Below, piece by piece: positions 18,822-25,654 of a DNA stretch of 64,000 bases (position 1 is its first letter; the number at the start of each line of letters is the position of its first letter). Under the pieces are notes generated by a model, which had not been told where the DNA came from, made no database searches, and saw only the letters and a program-made list of their open reading frames with translations. A program made the position numbers and the translations under genes. This DNA is from Oleiagrimonas sp963821885 (GTDB taxonomy: Bacteria > Pseudomonadota > Gammaproteobacteria > Xanthomonadales > Rhodanobacteraceae): contig CAWGFN010000003.1 of NCBI GenBank assembly GCA_963821885.1, forward strand, positions 310,001 to 374,000, written 5' to 3'.

Positions 18822-19403
18822 CTATTCGGATCGGGGTTCGGAACCGGCCGGCCACGCTGCCCGCGGCGGGATGGCGGTCGGCGGCCGCTGTCTGTGACGG
18901 TCCGTGACGGGCCGGATGTCGTATCTGGCGAAGTGGGCCCACCGCCCCCCGGGCCTGGCGGCCTCGATGGTCAGGGTCCAGGTGTGTTGCCTGGGATGCA
19001 ACACGATGGTGTCGCGGAACGTCCCGCCCGGATAGGGGAAGTGGAAGACCAGGACATGGCCCTTGATCGTGCCGGTGCCATGCGGGATCGAGCCTTCCGC
19101 GCCAAAGCTGTCGAGCCAGTGGACGATGACCCCGCCGTCCCTGCCGGTGCCGATGAACACACGCGCCTCGTACCGGGAAGGCACCTGCACATCGCGCATG
19201 TGGATTTCCGTGAAGGTCCCGTGGAGGGTGGGAGACACGGCCACGTCGTAGGTGACGCGCTTGCCCATGACATCGCCCACCGCGACCCAATGCCCATCGA
19301 GGGCCGTGAGCAGGGCGGGACGGGCGTCGTGCGACGGGCCGGCGGCCAGGGCCGGGCTTGCCAGGGCGAGCAGGCTCACCATCAAGGTACGGATCAGATT
19401 CAC
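18822..19403 (-). CDS. Secreted protein of unknown function
   Basis: A 193-residue protein with a classical signal peptide (MNLIRTLMVSLLALASPALA) and a probable cleavage near residue 21. The mature region starts with a block around HWVAVGDVMGKRVTYDVAV and is rich in beta-strand-like sequence, resembling lipocalin-like or DUF1579-type proteins in length and pattern, but I do not assign a family. The start is GTG at 19403, supported by an upstream GGAG at 5-base spacing. It overlaps nothing and leads directly into the small membrane-protein gene. Confidence 0.6.
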   Translation of the reverse strand: MNLIRTLMVSLLALASPALAAGPSHDARPALLTALDGHWVAVGDVMGKRVTYDVAVSPTLHGTFTEIHMRDVQVPSRYEARVFIGTGRDGGVIVHWLDSFGAEGSIPHGTGTIKGHVLVFHFPYPGGTFRDTIVLHPRQHTWTLTIEAARPGGRWAHFARYDIRPVTDRHRQRPPTAIPPRAAWPAGSEPRSE

Positions 19404-19500
19404 GCTTGCTCCTGGAGGCGATGTCCCGCGTGCAGGCTTTCCGCGGGACGACGTCGGCTTGAATGACGACCGGGACGAAACGCAGACATGGTCGCCAGGC

Positions 19501-20049
19501 TCAGCCCGGGGACGAATCGACCGTGTCTCGCGCTTTCGTCGGGAAGGTCAGCAGATACAGTAGCACCAGGATGCCGCCCACCGGCGCCAGGCTGATGAGC
19601 TGCCACCAGGGGTTGAAGCCCGCGTCGCGCAGGCGCCGCGTGCAGGCCGCGATCCACGGGATCAGCACCAGCAGGGATGCCAGTTGCATCGGCAGCGGTC
19701 CCATGACCTCGGCGAGCAGCTGGGCCAGGGCCAGCACCATGGCCACCGCCAGCGCGAACCACCAGAAATCCGTGCGTGGCGTGGTTCCGGAGAAATCCAG
19801 GCCGCGCAGCACCCCTTCGCGCATGGCCTGGAGGGCCGGCTGGCCAGGGGCCGGATCACCCTGCAGGAGACTGTCGGCCGGCACTTCGAAGACCGCGGCG
19901 AGGGCGCGCAGGGATTCGGTTGAGATTCTGGCCCCTGATTCGAGGCGCTGGATGGTCCGTAGGTTCAAGCCGCTCAGTTTGGCCAGTTGTTCCTGCGACC
20001 ACTGGCGGGCAGCGCGCAGTTCGCGAAGTCGGGCGCTATTGATATGCAT
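19501..20049 (-). CDS. XRE-type DNA-binding domain fused to a DUF805 membrane domain
   Basis: A 182-residue protein with two parts. Residues 1-65 are an XRE helix-turn-helix (RELRAARQWSQEQLAKLSG, LRTIQRLESGARIS). From about residue 85 there is a DUF805-like membrane domain: DFWWFALAVAMVLAL, a second helix LASLLVLIPWIAA, the conserved CTRRLRDAGFNPWW, and a last helix LISLAPVGGILVLLYLLTF. The layout suggests a membrane-anchored regulator, possibly autoregulatory; that role is inference. An AAGG precedes the ATG. No neighbour identifies a ligand or regulon. Confidence 0.82.
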   Translation of the reverse strand: MHINSARLRELRAARQWSQEQLAKLSGLNLRTIQRLESGARISTESLRALAAVFEVPADSLLQGDPAPGQPALQAMREGVLRGLDFSGTTPRTDFWWFALAVAMVLALAQLLAEVMGPLPMQLASLLVLIPWIAACTRRLRDAGFNPWWQLISLAPVGGILVLLYLLTFPTKARDTVDSSPG

Positions 20050-20215
20050 GGGATACCTTGGTGTCAGTGGCTTGGATCCAGGCCATTATCCTGCCTTGCA
20101 TGCGTCTGCCGTGACGACACGGCCCCGTCAGGGACCGGACGTGAACCCGACACGGCGCTGTCGGGCCGCATGACTGGCAGCCGGCTGCGGCCCGAAGCCC
20201 TGTCCATGCGAGATG

Positions 20216-20560
20216 TCAGCCGGGCAAGCCTGTCACGAGTCGCGTGACCAGGCCGGAAACCACAAGCCACCACACGCCCGCGATGTTGGCCAGGACCGAG
20301 AGCCAGAAAACGCCTTGGAACGATGGCTTGACCGTCTTGTGGCGAAACAGCCTCTGGGCGATGAGACCGCCCGGCCAGCCACCGACAAGGTCAAGCAGAT
20401 GCAGGGTGCTTTCCGGCGTGCGCCAGGCGTCACGGGTCGCGGCATGCTTGTCCCTCATGTACGCAAGGAACGAGAACACGCTGCATGCGAAGTAGGCCCC
20501 GGCCACGACCGGCGGCATCGTGTCCATGCCCGCTGCCAGGGCAACCAGGGCCAACGCCAT
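20216..20560 (-). CDS. DUF1294 membrane protein at the distal edge of the integron
   Basis: A 114-residue membrane protein from the ATG at 20560 (GGGTGGG precedes it). DUF1294 features are FSFLAYMRDKHAATRDAWRTPE, LLDLVGGWPGGLIAQRLFRHK and the closing helix. The frame stays open upstream to an ATG at 20668, which sits inside the truncated attC of the last cassette, and beyond that into the cassette itself. Many proteobacterial DUF1294 proteins have an N-terminal cold-shock domain, and none is seen here. So the gene may be a short form, or may have lost its 5' part where the integron array ends. Confidence 0.7.
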   Translation of the reverse strand: MALALVALAAGMDTMPPVVAGAYFACSVFSFLAYMRDKHAATRDAWRTPESTLHLLDLVGGWPGGLIAQRLFRHKTVKPSFQGVFWLSVLANIAGVWWLVVSGLVTRLVTGLPG

Positions 20561-20644
20561 CCCACCCAGGGTGGCCCTTGGAAAGCGGGCATGCGGCCAC
20601 GCGGCCGTGCGGGCAGCAACGCATGATTGCACCGGAAACTTCCT

Positions 20645-20676
20645 GCCGCACGGTCCGCTTGAGCGCATAGTTAGGC
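20645..20676 (-). repeat. Truncated attC of cassette GC17, distal end of the array
   Basis: On the minus strand the inverse core GCCTAAC (20670-20676) is followed by an attC-like arm, CAAGCGGACCG. No complementary arm and no good GTTRRRY core can be found on the other side. It looks like half an attC, marking where the array now ends against the DUF1294 gene. The exact left edge is uncertain. Confidence 0.55.
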
Positions 20677-21075
20677 GCCGACCGCGGTCTGCAGCGCTTT
20701 GATCGAAGCCACCCACTCGGTGTTGTCGCCTTCCGACCAAAGCTCGCATAGTTCGGAGTCTTCGCCGAGAATCCGCGCCAGTGATTGCTGCGCCTTTGAC
20801 AGAAGACTTTGAGATGGCTTTAGCGAGACAGAATTGACCCACTCACCGACTTTCTCAGTGTATGCGTCTGATTGAGTGCCCTTTCCAAGTAGTTTGGCGA
20901 GAACCTCGACAGCGGCAATGGCCTCTGAGGCTTCGGGAGCTTCGAGATACCCATCTGTTTGCAGCACTCGATCTAACGCCGCTTCGATGAGCGAAAGGTC
21001 TTTTGTGTCTTCGAGGCCATAGGACCAATCATTGGCATCATCGTTGCCGAATGGTTCGTGTGACCAAGCTCCCAT
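20671..21075 (-). CDS. GC17: DUF4259 family protein
   Basis: A 134-residue soluble protein. The N-terminus MGAWSHEPFGNDDANDWSYG matches the DUF4259 signature (MGAWG...F.NDDA.DW), followed by helical sequence with AIAAVEVLAKLLGKG. Function of the family is unknown. The ATG at 21075 has a good ribosome-binding site (AGGGAG). The TAA stop lies inside the attC inverse core. It is the most distal cassette, so it was probably the earliest acquired of those remaining, and is unlikely to be read from Pc unless transcription crosses the whole array. Confidence 0.85.
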   Translation of the reverse strand: MGAWSHEPFGNDDANDWSYGLEDTKDLSLIEAALDRVLQTDGYLEAPEASEAIAAVEVLAKLLGKGTQSDAYTEKVGEWVNSVSLKPSQSLLSKAQQSLARILGEDSELCELWSEGDNTEWVASIKALQTAVGA

Positions 21076-21101
21076 AAATCTCCCTCTAAGTTGGATTCGG
21101 C

Positions 21102-21205
21102 GCCTAACGCCGTTGACTGCCGAACATTTGGAGTGAGGATTTTTGTGTTAGTAAACACAAAAAAACCGCAACGGAAAATGTTTCGGCAGGACAACCTTGT
21201 TAACC
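21102..21205 (-). repeat. attC of cassette GC16 (104 bp, longest in the array)
   Basis: Bounded by GCCTAAC (21102-21108) and GTTAACC (21199-21205). The inner arms TGCCGAACATTT and AAATGTTTCGGCA pair across an AT-rich centre. Sequence and length differ from the other attC sites, which suggests a separate origin for this cassette. Confidence 0.85.
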
Positions 21206-21580
21206 ATTTTTGGGCTCATATTTATTTTTAAGACGTTCGTATTCTTCTCGGTCAAACTGTTCAAGCTCCTCTTCGGTGAATGGGTCTTCCTGAATTTTTG
21301 CGTCCGAACGGTATATTTTGATCGGAGGATCTACATGATCGGTCTCTACAATCTTAAATGTAAGCTCATCTCCGATATTAATTTCATGGCGCCCCCATCT
21401 TGCATGCTTAAGTTCACCGGGAGCTTCGCTTTGTAGCAGTGCGCCGACAGAATACGCAAATTCCTGAACGTCGTTTTTTATCATGGCATCGACGTGACAA
21501 TGTAGTCCGGCCCAATTTGAAATCCCAGCCGTATAGAGTTTTTTTCCATTTAGATATACTTCTATCGCGATCATACTCAT
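21200..21580 (-). CDS. GC16: hypothetical cassette protein
   Basis: A 126-residue soluble acidic protein that I do not recognise. The first half has beta-rich sequence (AIEVYLNGKKLYTAGISNWAG), then RWGRHEINIGDELTFKIVE, and it ends in a highly charged helix (FTEEELEQFDREEYERLKNK). No signal peptide or membrane helix is visible. ATG at 21580 or 21574 are both possible starts; the ribosome-binding site is weak. The TAA stop falls in the attC core. Base composition is clearly more AT-rich than the chromosome around the integron. Confidence 0.75.
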   Translation of the reverse strand: MSMIAIEVYLNGKKLYTAGISNWAGLHCHVDAMIKNDVQEFAYSVGALLQSEAPGELKHARWGRHEINIGDELTFKIVETDHVDPPIKIYRSDAKIQEDPFTEEELEQFDREEYERLKNKYEPKNG

Positions 21581-21586
21581 CTTACT

Positions 21587-21658
21587 GGTTAACGCTGGAG
21601 TTAAGACGTCGACCGCTGGCGTAGCCAGTGGGCGTTCGGCTTGAATGAATTGTTAGGT
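21587..21658 (-). repeat. attC of cassette GC15 (72-bp class)
   Basis: Bounded by GGTTAAC (21587-21593) and GTTAGGT (21652-21658). It has the common 72-bp layout, with inner arms GCCGACCGC/GCGGTCGGC-like (here one arm reads GCGTTCGGC) around a GCTGGCGTAGCCAG hairpin. Confidence 0.9.
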
Positions 21659-22081
21659 GCCAGCACGGTCCTGCCATTTAAATAGCGCAGTTAACACACG
21701 TAGTCCGAGCCAAACCCCGGTGCCCATAGCGAAGAACACAGAGGTCCCTGGCGTGATAGATCCTGTATGTTCCAGCCCCCTTGCAAGAATGGGAGCCCCC
21801 GTAGCAAGCATTACGAATGCCCCGAGATGGAAGAACTGCTCACCGTGTGAAAAATCAAAGGGGCTCTTATCCCACGAAGGTTCCTGCCATTCGAATTTTG
21901 AACGATTTAGCAGTGACAGTATCCCGAACCCAACTAACATTGCGGCCGGGAAAACGGCAAAGATTAAGGCGACCGCAGCCCAGGTCATGGGTGGTTTCGC
22001 TGCCGGTGGAGCTGGCCCGAAGGTGGCTATAGAGCAGCAGATAGCCACAATTACAAGACGAAATAGCCGCCACTTACTCAT
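21653..22081 (-). CDS. GC15: membrane protein of unknown function
   Basis: A 142-residue protein with about four membrane helices: LFRLVIVAICCSIATFG, WAAVALIFAVFPAAMLVGF, FHLGAFVMLATGAPILA and SVFFAMGTGVWLGLRVLTAL. No family is recognised. The frame has a GTG at 22090, but the ATG at 22081 is preferred: the AGGTG contributed by the neighbouring attC core lies 6 bases upstream and can act as ribosome-binding site. Its stop codon is within its own attC core. Confidence 0.7.
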   Translation of the reverse strand: MSKWRLFRLVIVAICCSIATFGPAPPAAKPPMTWAAVALIFAVFPAAMLVGFGILSLLNRSKFEWQEPSWDKSPFDFSHGEQFFHLGAFVMLATGAPILARGLEHTGSITPGTSVFFAMGTGVWLGLRVLTALFKWQDRAGT

Positions 22082-22088
22082 ATCTTGC

Positions 22089-22148
22089 ACCTAACGCCTG
22101 AATTAAGCCGAGCTGCGAAGCGGCTTCGGCTTGAATGAATTGTTAGGC
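22089..22148 (-). repeat. attC of cassette GC14 (60-bp class)
   Basis: Bounded by ACCTAAC (22089-22095) and GTTAGGC (22142-22148). The centre contains AAGCCGAGCTGCGAAGCGGCTTCGGCTT, shown here as arms AAGCCGA and TCGGCTT around a GCTGCGAAGCGGC core. It is nearly identical to the attC of GC13. Confidence 0.9.
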
Positions 22149-22475
22149 GCCACTTGTGCGGGCGACCCAATGCGATTTGAAGCTCTCATAACGGCTGACA
22201 ATCGGGTGAGGCGGCGAGAAGCAACGATAATAAAACACGTCCTTCTCGTACTCGGCGAGTTTCCCCGAAGTGGCCCCGAGGGAAACGAGCGCAACCTGTG
22301 CTGCGAGCAGCGCGAGCTCCTGAACTTCAGGGGAAAAATCAGTTGCTTTGCTGTATTGCAAGTCGATAGACCGACTACGAAGGCTGGATGCCAGGGAGAT
22401 ACCAGCGCTGCGGTCAACAGACCCGCCAGATGTGGCAGCAGCGAGAAACTGATTTGCGGTGGCCTGGAGATTCAT
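22143..22475 (-). CDS. GC14: hypothetical cassette protein
   Basis: A 110-residue protein that I do not recognise. The N-terminal part is small-residue-rich and possibly helical (MNLQATANQFLAAATSGG), the middle has an alanine/leucine-rich helix (VQELALLAAQVALVSLGA), and the C-terminus contains FYYRCFSPPHPIVSRYESF. No clear signal peptide is present. The ATG at 22475 is 7 bases from the previous attC core, whose AGG may supply the ribosome-binding site. The stop is in the attC core. Confidence 0.65.
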   Translation of the reverse strand: MNLQATANQFLAAATSGGSVDRSAGISLASSLRSRSIDLQYSKATDFSPEVQELALLAAQVALVSLGATSGKLAEYEKDVFYYRCFSPPHPIVSRYESFKSHWVARTSGA

Positions 22476-22482
22476 TTGAGGC

Positions 22483-22542
22483 GCCTAACGCCTGAATTAA
22501 GCCGAGCCGCGAAGCGGCTTCGGCTTGAATGAATTGTTAGAC
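22483..22542 (-). repeat. attC of cassette GC13 (60-bp class)
   Basis: Bounded by GCCTAAC (22483-22489) and GTTAGAC (22536-22542). Arms AAGCCGAGCCGC and GCGGCTTCGGCTT pair. It differs from the GC14 attC at a few positions only, so the two cassettes share an attC lineage. Confidence 0.9.
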
Positions 22543-22986
22543 CCGCCCGAGAAAGAAGGTAGAAAACCACTCATCGAACGATCCTGCCACGCGTGTTGCA
22601 ACCGAATTGAACGACTCATAGCACACGATGGTGTTCTCTCCTGGATCAGAGGCTGCTGAAGTGTCAATGCAATAGGGCGCATCACCGTCCGGCTGTATCA
22701 CAAGCAAATGATCAGGCAGTTGTTGCTCCTGACGTGCATGGACCGTGTCGCCGAAGAGTGAACCACCGTCTAAGGATAGTGGGTCACCACCAACAATTCC
22801 GGAGATAGAGTTGTCACCGATTGCCGCCGCTCCCGCCGAAGCCAAGAACTGCCGGTAACTGGCTGGAAGTGCGACTTGGAGTGCGACCTCTAGAACAGCA
22901 ATCTGGTCGGGGCTGGCACCACCAGCAACCCAAGCATCTCCGTCCGAGGCCAGTGCTTCTTGGTGGTAGTTGCGAGAAGCTGTCAT
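22537..22986 (-). CDS. GC13: SUKH (SMI1/KNR4) family protein
   Basis: A 149-residue protein with SUKH-domain features: PDQIAVLEVALQVALPASYRQFL is the hallmark LP..Y..FL helix, followed by AAIGDNSISGIVGG, LLVIQPDGDAPYCIDTS and a C-terminal helix SFDEWFSTFFLG. SUKH proteins are widespread immunity proteins against toxins of contact-dependent and polymorphic toxin systems. No toxin gene is adjacent, so an orphan immunity role is possible but unproven. The ATG is at 22986 and the stop codon lies in the attC core. Confidence 0.82.
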   Translation of the reverse strand: MTASRNYHQEALASDGDAWVAGGASPDQIAVLEVALQVALPASYRQFLASAGAAAIGDNSISGIVGGDPLSLDGGSLFGDTVHARQEQQLPDHLLVIQPDGDAPYCIDTSAASDPGENTIVCYESFNSVATRVAGSFDEWFSTFFLGRV

Positions 22987-22990
22987 GCGG

Positions 22991-23062
22991 GTCTAACGCT
23001 GGAGTTAAGACGCCGACCGCTGGCGTAGCCAGTGGGCGGTCGGCTTGAATGAGTTGTTAGGG
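22991..23062 (-). repeat. attC of cassette GC12 (72-bp class)
   Basis: Bounded by GTCTAAC (22991-22997) and GTTAGGG (23056-23062), with arms GCCGACCGC and GCGGTCGGC around GCTGGCGTAGCCAG. Confidence 0.92.
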
Positions 23063-23350
23063 ATCTGCGTGTTGCATGTAGCTTGGGAAGTTCTTGATGT
23101 AGTCGTCAAGATTCTCCTCCAGCATGATGCGGTATTGCTCGACGAAGTAGTCCAGTGTTTCTTGTTTGGCTGATTTCATTTCTTCTGCTGTGTTGAAGCC
23201 ACAAGCGCTGATCCAGGCGTTGAATCGTGCCGTTGCATACATGCAGGACGCGCTGACTTTGCCCCGTGATATGTCGGCAAGCTGCTCATTGGCAAGATGT
23301 ATCACAGCATCTGCGCGATCGTAGAACTTGTCATCCGTTTCTGTGGCCAA
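23057..23350 (-). CDS. GC12: DUF3144 family protein, probable TTG start
   Basis: A 97-residue protein of the DUF3144 family: DDKFYDRADAVIHLANEQ at the start, MYATARFNAWISACGF in the middle and a C-terminal helix EQYRIMLEENLDDYIKNF. Function of the family is unknown. No in-frame ATG or GTG occurs inside the cassette at the right place; a TTG at 23350 with a strong AAGGAG 8 bases upstream gives MATETDDKFYDRAD, the normal N-terminus of the family. The longer frame runs back through an attC and is not real. The stop is in the attC core. Confidence 0.82.
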   Translation of the reverse strand: MATETDDKFYDRADAVIHLANEQLADISRGKVSASCMYATARFNAWISACGFNTAEEMKSAKQETLDYFVEQYRIMLEENLDDYIKNFPSYMQHADP

Positions 23351-23367
23351 TCCCGGTGCTCCTTGAG

Positions 23368-23430
23368 CCCTAACGCCGGAGTTAAGCGGCGCGCGGCTTT
23401 TCGCGCGTCCGCTAGGACGAACTGTTAGAC
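23368..23430 (-). repeat. attC of cassette GC11 (63 bp)
   Basis: Bounded by CCCTAAC (23368-23374, one mismatch to RYYYAAC) and GTTAGAC (23424-23430). Inner arms GCGGCGCGCGG and CGCGCGTCCGC pair imperfectly. It does not belong to the 72-bp class. Confidence 0.82.
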
Positions 23431-23769
23431 ATAAGCCCAGACAGCCCACGCGCCTATTGGAACCAACGCAAATAGCACTATGACGCCAAGACACCCAGAA
23501 CCTCGCCCTGACGAGCCGCGTGCACCATACGACTCTCGCTCTTGCGGCGGACGCGACTGGAGCCACTTGTGGTGGCAAGACTGACAGAAAAATTTAGTCT
23601 TGCCATTACGCCACGCCTCCGCCGTGCGATGGGTGTGAAGTGCCTGCACACCGCAGCGGCCACACTTGAAAGACTTTGACGGCGGCATGCGTTTTGGAAT
23701 GAGCTTGCCGACAAGGCCGACCACGACCACCAAGGCCACGCCAATGCCAAATATGACTTCAAGACTCAC
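23425..23769 (-). CDS. GC11: zinc-ribbon membrane protein
   Basis: A 114-residue protein with an N-terminal membrane helix (VIFGIGVALVVVVGLVGKLI), a four-cysteine zinc ribbon (CGRCG at about residue 36 and CQSCH at about 62), and a C-terminal helix (CLGVIVLFALVPIGAWAVWAY). The zinc ribbon would sit between the two helices, probably in the cytoplasm. No named family is recognised. The start is GTG at 23769 behind GGGGACG. The stop is in the attC core. Confidence 0.75.
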   Translation of the reverse strand: MSLEVIFGIGVALVVVVGLVGKLIPKRMPPSKSFKCGRCGVQALHTHRTAEAWRNGKTKFFCQSCHHKWLQSRPPQERESYGARGSSGRGSGCLGVIVLFALVPIGAWAVWAYV

Positions 23770-23785
23770 CAGACGACGTCCCCAT

Positions 23786-23841
23786 GTCTAACGCTGGAAT
23801 TAAGCGGCGGCGGAGCCGTCCGCTTGGATGACTGGTTAGGC
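23786..23841 (-). repeat. attC of cassette GC10 (56 bp)
   Basis: Bounded by GTCTAAC (23786-23792) and GTTAGGC (23835-23841). Arms AAGCGGCGGCGG and CCGTCCGCTT pair around a GAG loop. This short class also occurs at GC5 and GC8. Confidence 0.88.
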
Positions 23842-24255
23842 CGCACCAGCGGATACTACCGCCAACAAAGCCCTGAGCGGTGAGTGTGAGGACATGCCGG
23901 AAGCAATGACCTCGCCGGAGCGGGCGACAACGTCTAGGGTGTTGTCCTTGAAGGTGATGACCCAGTGTCTCGCCTTGAGACCAGACCAGCGTAAAGTCTC
24001 TTGCGAACCATCTAGCTCGTTGAATGAATAAGGCTGGAGCCCAGCTCGCCCATACAGATGCTGCCCTAGACCCTCGTCGTTGATGGGCGAGAGATGGTGA
24101 TCAATGACATCAGTGAACTGAACAACAGCGACTGCATCGTCTGCTGCACAGAAATAGGCCAGCCAAAGCTTGTCGGACTCAGCCAAGAGCGCCGGTGGCT
24201 CCGGAATACCAAGCTCAGGCGGGAGTGACCAGATCGAAGTTTTCGCGGTGCTCAT
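23836..24255 (-). CDS. GC10: hypothetical cassette protein
   Basis: A 139-residue soluble protein starting MSTAKTSIWSLPPELGIPEP. It carries LWLAYFCAADDAVAVVQFTD, then HHLSPINDEGLGQHLYGRAG and LKARHWVITFKDNTLDVVA, a mixed alpha/beta pattern. I do not assign a family. The ATG at 24255 lies 6 bases from the previous attC core; upstream extension of the frame crosses that attC and is rejected. The stop is in its own attC core. Confidence 0.75.
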   Translation of the reverse strand: MSTAKTSIWSLPPELGIPEPPALLAESDKLWLAYFCAADDAVAVVQFTDVIDHHLSPINDEGLGQHLYGRAGLQPYSFNELDGSQETLRWSGLKARHWVITFKDNTLDVVARSGEVIASGMSSHSPLRALLAVVSAGAA

Positions 24256-24260
24256 CTGCG

Positions 24261-24332
24261 GCCTAACGCTGGAGTTAAGACGCCGACCGCTGGCGTAGCC
24301 AGTGGGCGGTCGGCTTGAATGAGTTGTTAGGT
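24261..24332 (-). repeat. attC of cassette GC9 (72-bp class)
   Basis: Bounded by GCCTAAC (24261-24267) and GTTAGGT (24326-24332), with the common inner arms GCCGACCGC and GCGGTCGGC. Confidence 0.92.
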
Positions 24333-24659
24333 CTAATGCACTGCAACGGCTGTGCCTTTTTGTGTATTGACCCACCAGCTAGCTACTACTGTGCCATTGA
24401 TCTTGTAGGTGACAATGAATAGGTGGGTAGTGTCCAGGACGCCGGGCTCAACGGGGCGCTTGACCAACCAAGTGCGCACCTTAGTGTCATGCCACCAACT
24501 ATCAGGGTTGTCCACAGCGCGAATCTTGGCCTGCTGCGTAGTTACTACGATACGAATTGCAGTGGTTGGAGAACTTTGCTGAGGGTTGCCTGCCCACACG
24601 GTAGTTGCTGCAGCGAGCGACACACATGCACCGATGATTGATTTGAACGACTGATGCAC
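24333..24659 (-). CDS. GC9: exported protein of unknown function
   Basis: A 108-residue protein with a probable signal peptide (MHQSFKSIIGACVSLAAATT, cleavage likely after VWA at residue 23). The mature part has IRIVVTTQQAKIRAV, a DSWWHDTKVRTWLVKRP stretch and HLFIVTYKINGTVVASWWV, suggestive of a small periplasmic beta domain. No family is recognised. The start is GTG at 24659 with GGAG upstream. It is one of three cassettes whose stop lies outside the attC core: TAG comes one base after it. Confidence 0.7.
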   Translation of the reverse strand: MHQSFKSIIGACVSLAAATTVWAGNPQQSSPTTAIRIVVTTQQAKIRAVDNPDSWWHDTKVRTWLVKRPVEPGVLDTTHLFIVTYKINGTVVASWWVNTQKGTAVAVH

Positions 24660-24675
24660 AGCTGACTCCGCTGAG

Positions 24676-24733
24676 ACCTAACGCTGGAGTTAAGCGGCGG
24701 CGGTACGCCGTCCGCTTGGACGAGATGTTAGCC
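24676..24733 (-). repeat. attC of cassette GC8 (58 bp)
   Basis: Bounded by ACCTAAC (24676-24682) and GTTAGCC (24727-24733). Arms AAGCGGCGGCGG and CCGTCCGCTT pair around a GTACG loop; same class as GC5 and GC10. Confidence 0.88.
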
Positions 24734-25117
24734 GACACGGCCGAACCCAGCTGAGAGCGGAGACCACTGCACCCAGGAAGGGAAAGCTTGGTCAGCGAGG
24801 AAGGTGGCGAAGAGCTCTTTGACCTGCTTGGCAAGGAACCACTCGTTGCTTGCGAGTGCCACGGTGCCAGCGCTAAACGAGAGGGTGGTGCCGTTGGGGA
24901 ACGGAACTACGGGAGTGGCTTGAGAGCCGCGATGGTGCTGCCCAGAAGCGCTGCGCCACTCGATGAGGAACAGCCCGGGGCCACCTGCGGTTTGTACGTA
25001 TGCGCCTGCCTCGGAGCTAAGGGCGCAGTAGGAAGACTTCGTGAGCGAGAGCGCGTGCGCAATTTGAGCCTCCGTTGGCGACTCAATCGGCTTGCAGTTT
25101 TCTCGGGTGAACACCAT
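24728..25117 (-). CDS. GC8: hypothetical cassette protein
   Basis: A 129-residue soluble protein without a recognised family. Visible blocks are EAQIAHALSLTKSSYCALSS, YVQTAGGPGLFLIEWRS, HHRGSQATPVVPFPNGTTLS and a C-terminal helix WFLAKQVKELFATFLAD. No signal peptide or membrane helix. The pattern of a short domain with YVQ.AG and an EWR strand is seen in small accessory proteins, but no function can be given. ATG at 25117 with AGGGAC upstream; the stop is in the attC core. Confidence 0.72.
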   Translation of the reverse strand: MVFTRENCKPIESPTEAQIAHALSLTKSSYCALSSEAGAYVQTAGGPGLFLIEWRSASGQHHRGSQATPVVPFPNGTTLSFSAGTVALASNEWFLAKQVKELFATFLADQAFPSWVQWSPLSAGFGRVG

Positions 25118-25130
25118 GGCTGTCCCTGCC

Positions 25131-25202
25131 GGCTAACGCTGGAGTTAAGACGCTGACCGCTGGCGTAGCCAGTGGGCGGTCGGCTTGAACGAGTTGTTAG
25201 GC
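25131..25202 (-). repeat. attC of cassette GC7 (72-bp class)
   Basis: Bounded by GGCTAAC (25131-25137) and GTTAGGC (25196-25202). Inner arms GCTGACCGC and GCGGTCGGC, with one mismatch relative to the class. Confidence 0.92.
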
Positions 25203-25577
25203 CCAGCCCCACACGGCAGCAGCCTGCTCAGCAAGACTAGACGCCACAGTCGGGGCTGCGCAAACACCTTGTGAGTCCACTGCCTGCTGCACGAAGGCAG
25301 TGGGCAAGCGCAGAGCATAGGCTTCAACATATGCAGCTAGATCTAAGCGCCAACACCACGTACCGTCGGTGAGGAGACTTGAGCCGCCAGGGATGAAATG
25401 CCCCGCCGAACGGGGGTCTGGAGTGGCCTCCATCGCATCGAACACCGGAGCGCCGCTAGAGAGATAGCGGAGGACCACGGCACTTACGGAGAGATCGAGC
25501 CCGTCCCGACAAGCCGCAAGCGGCATAGCGCCTTCGACTTCCGGGTCTAGTTCTTTCAATGCGCCTATGGGCTTCAT
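25197..25577 (-). CDS. GC7: hypothetical cassette protein
   Basis: A 126-residue soluble protein starting MKPIGALKELDPEVEGAMPL. It includes LVLRYLSSG-like sequence (VVLRYLSSGAPVFDAME), HFIPGGSSLLTDGTWCWRLD and LAAYVEAYALRLPTAFVQQA. No family name is assigned. The ATG at 25577 lies 5 bases from the previous attC core; the longer frame runs back through that attC and is rejected. The stop codon is in its own attC core. Confidence 0.72.
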   Translation of the reverse strand: MKPIGALKELDPEVEGAMPLAACRDGLDLSVSAVVLRYLSSGAPVFDAMEATPDPRSAGHFIPGGSSLLTDGTWCWRLDLAAYVEAYALRLPTAFVQQAVDSQGVCAAPTVASSLAEQAAAVWGWA

Positions 25578-25582
25578 GCGAT

Positions 25583-25654
25583 GCCTAACGCTTGAATTAA
25601 GGCGCCGACCGCTGGCGCAGCCAGTGGGCGGTCGGCTTGAATGAATTGTTAGCC
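25583..25654 (-). repeat. attC of cassette GC6 (72-bp class)
   Basis: Bounded by GCCTAAC (25583-25589) and GTTAGCC (25648-25654), with inner arms GCCGACCGC and GCGGTCGGC around GCTGGCGCAGCCAG. Confidence 0.92.
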
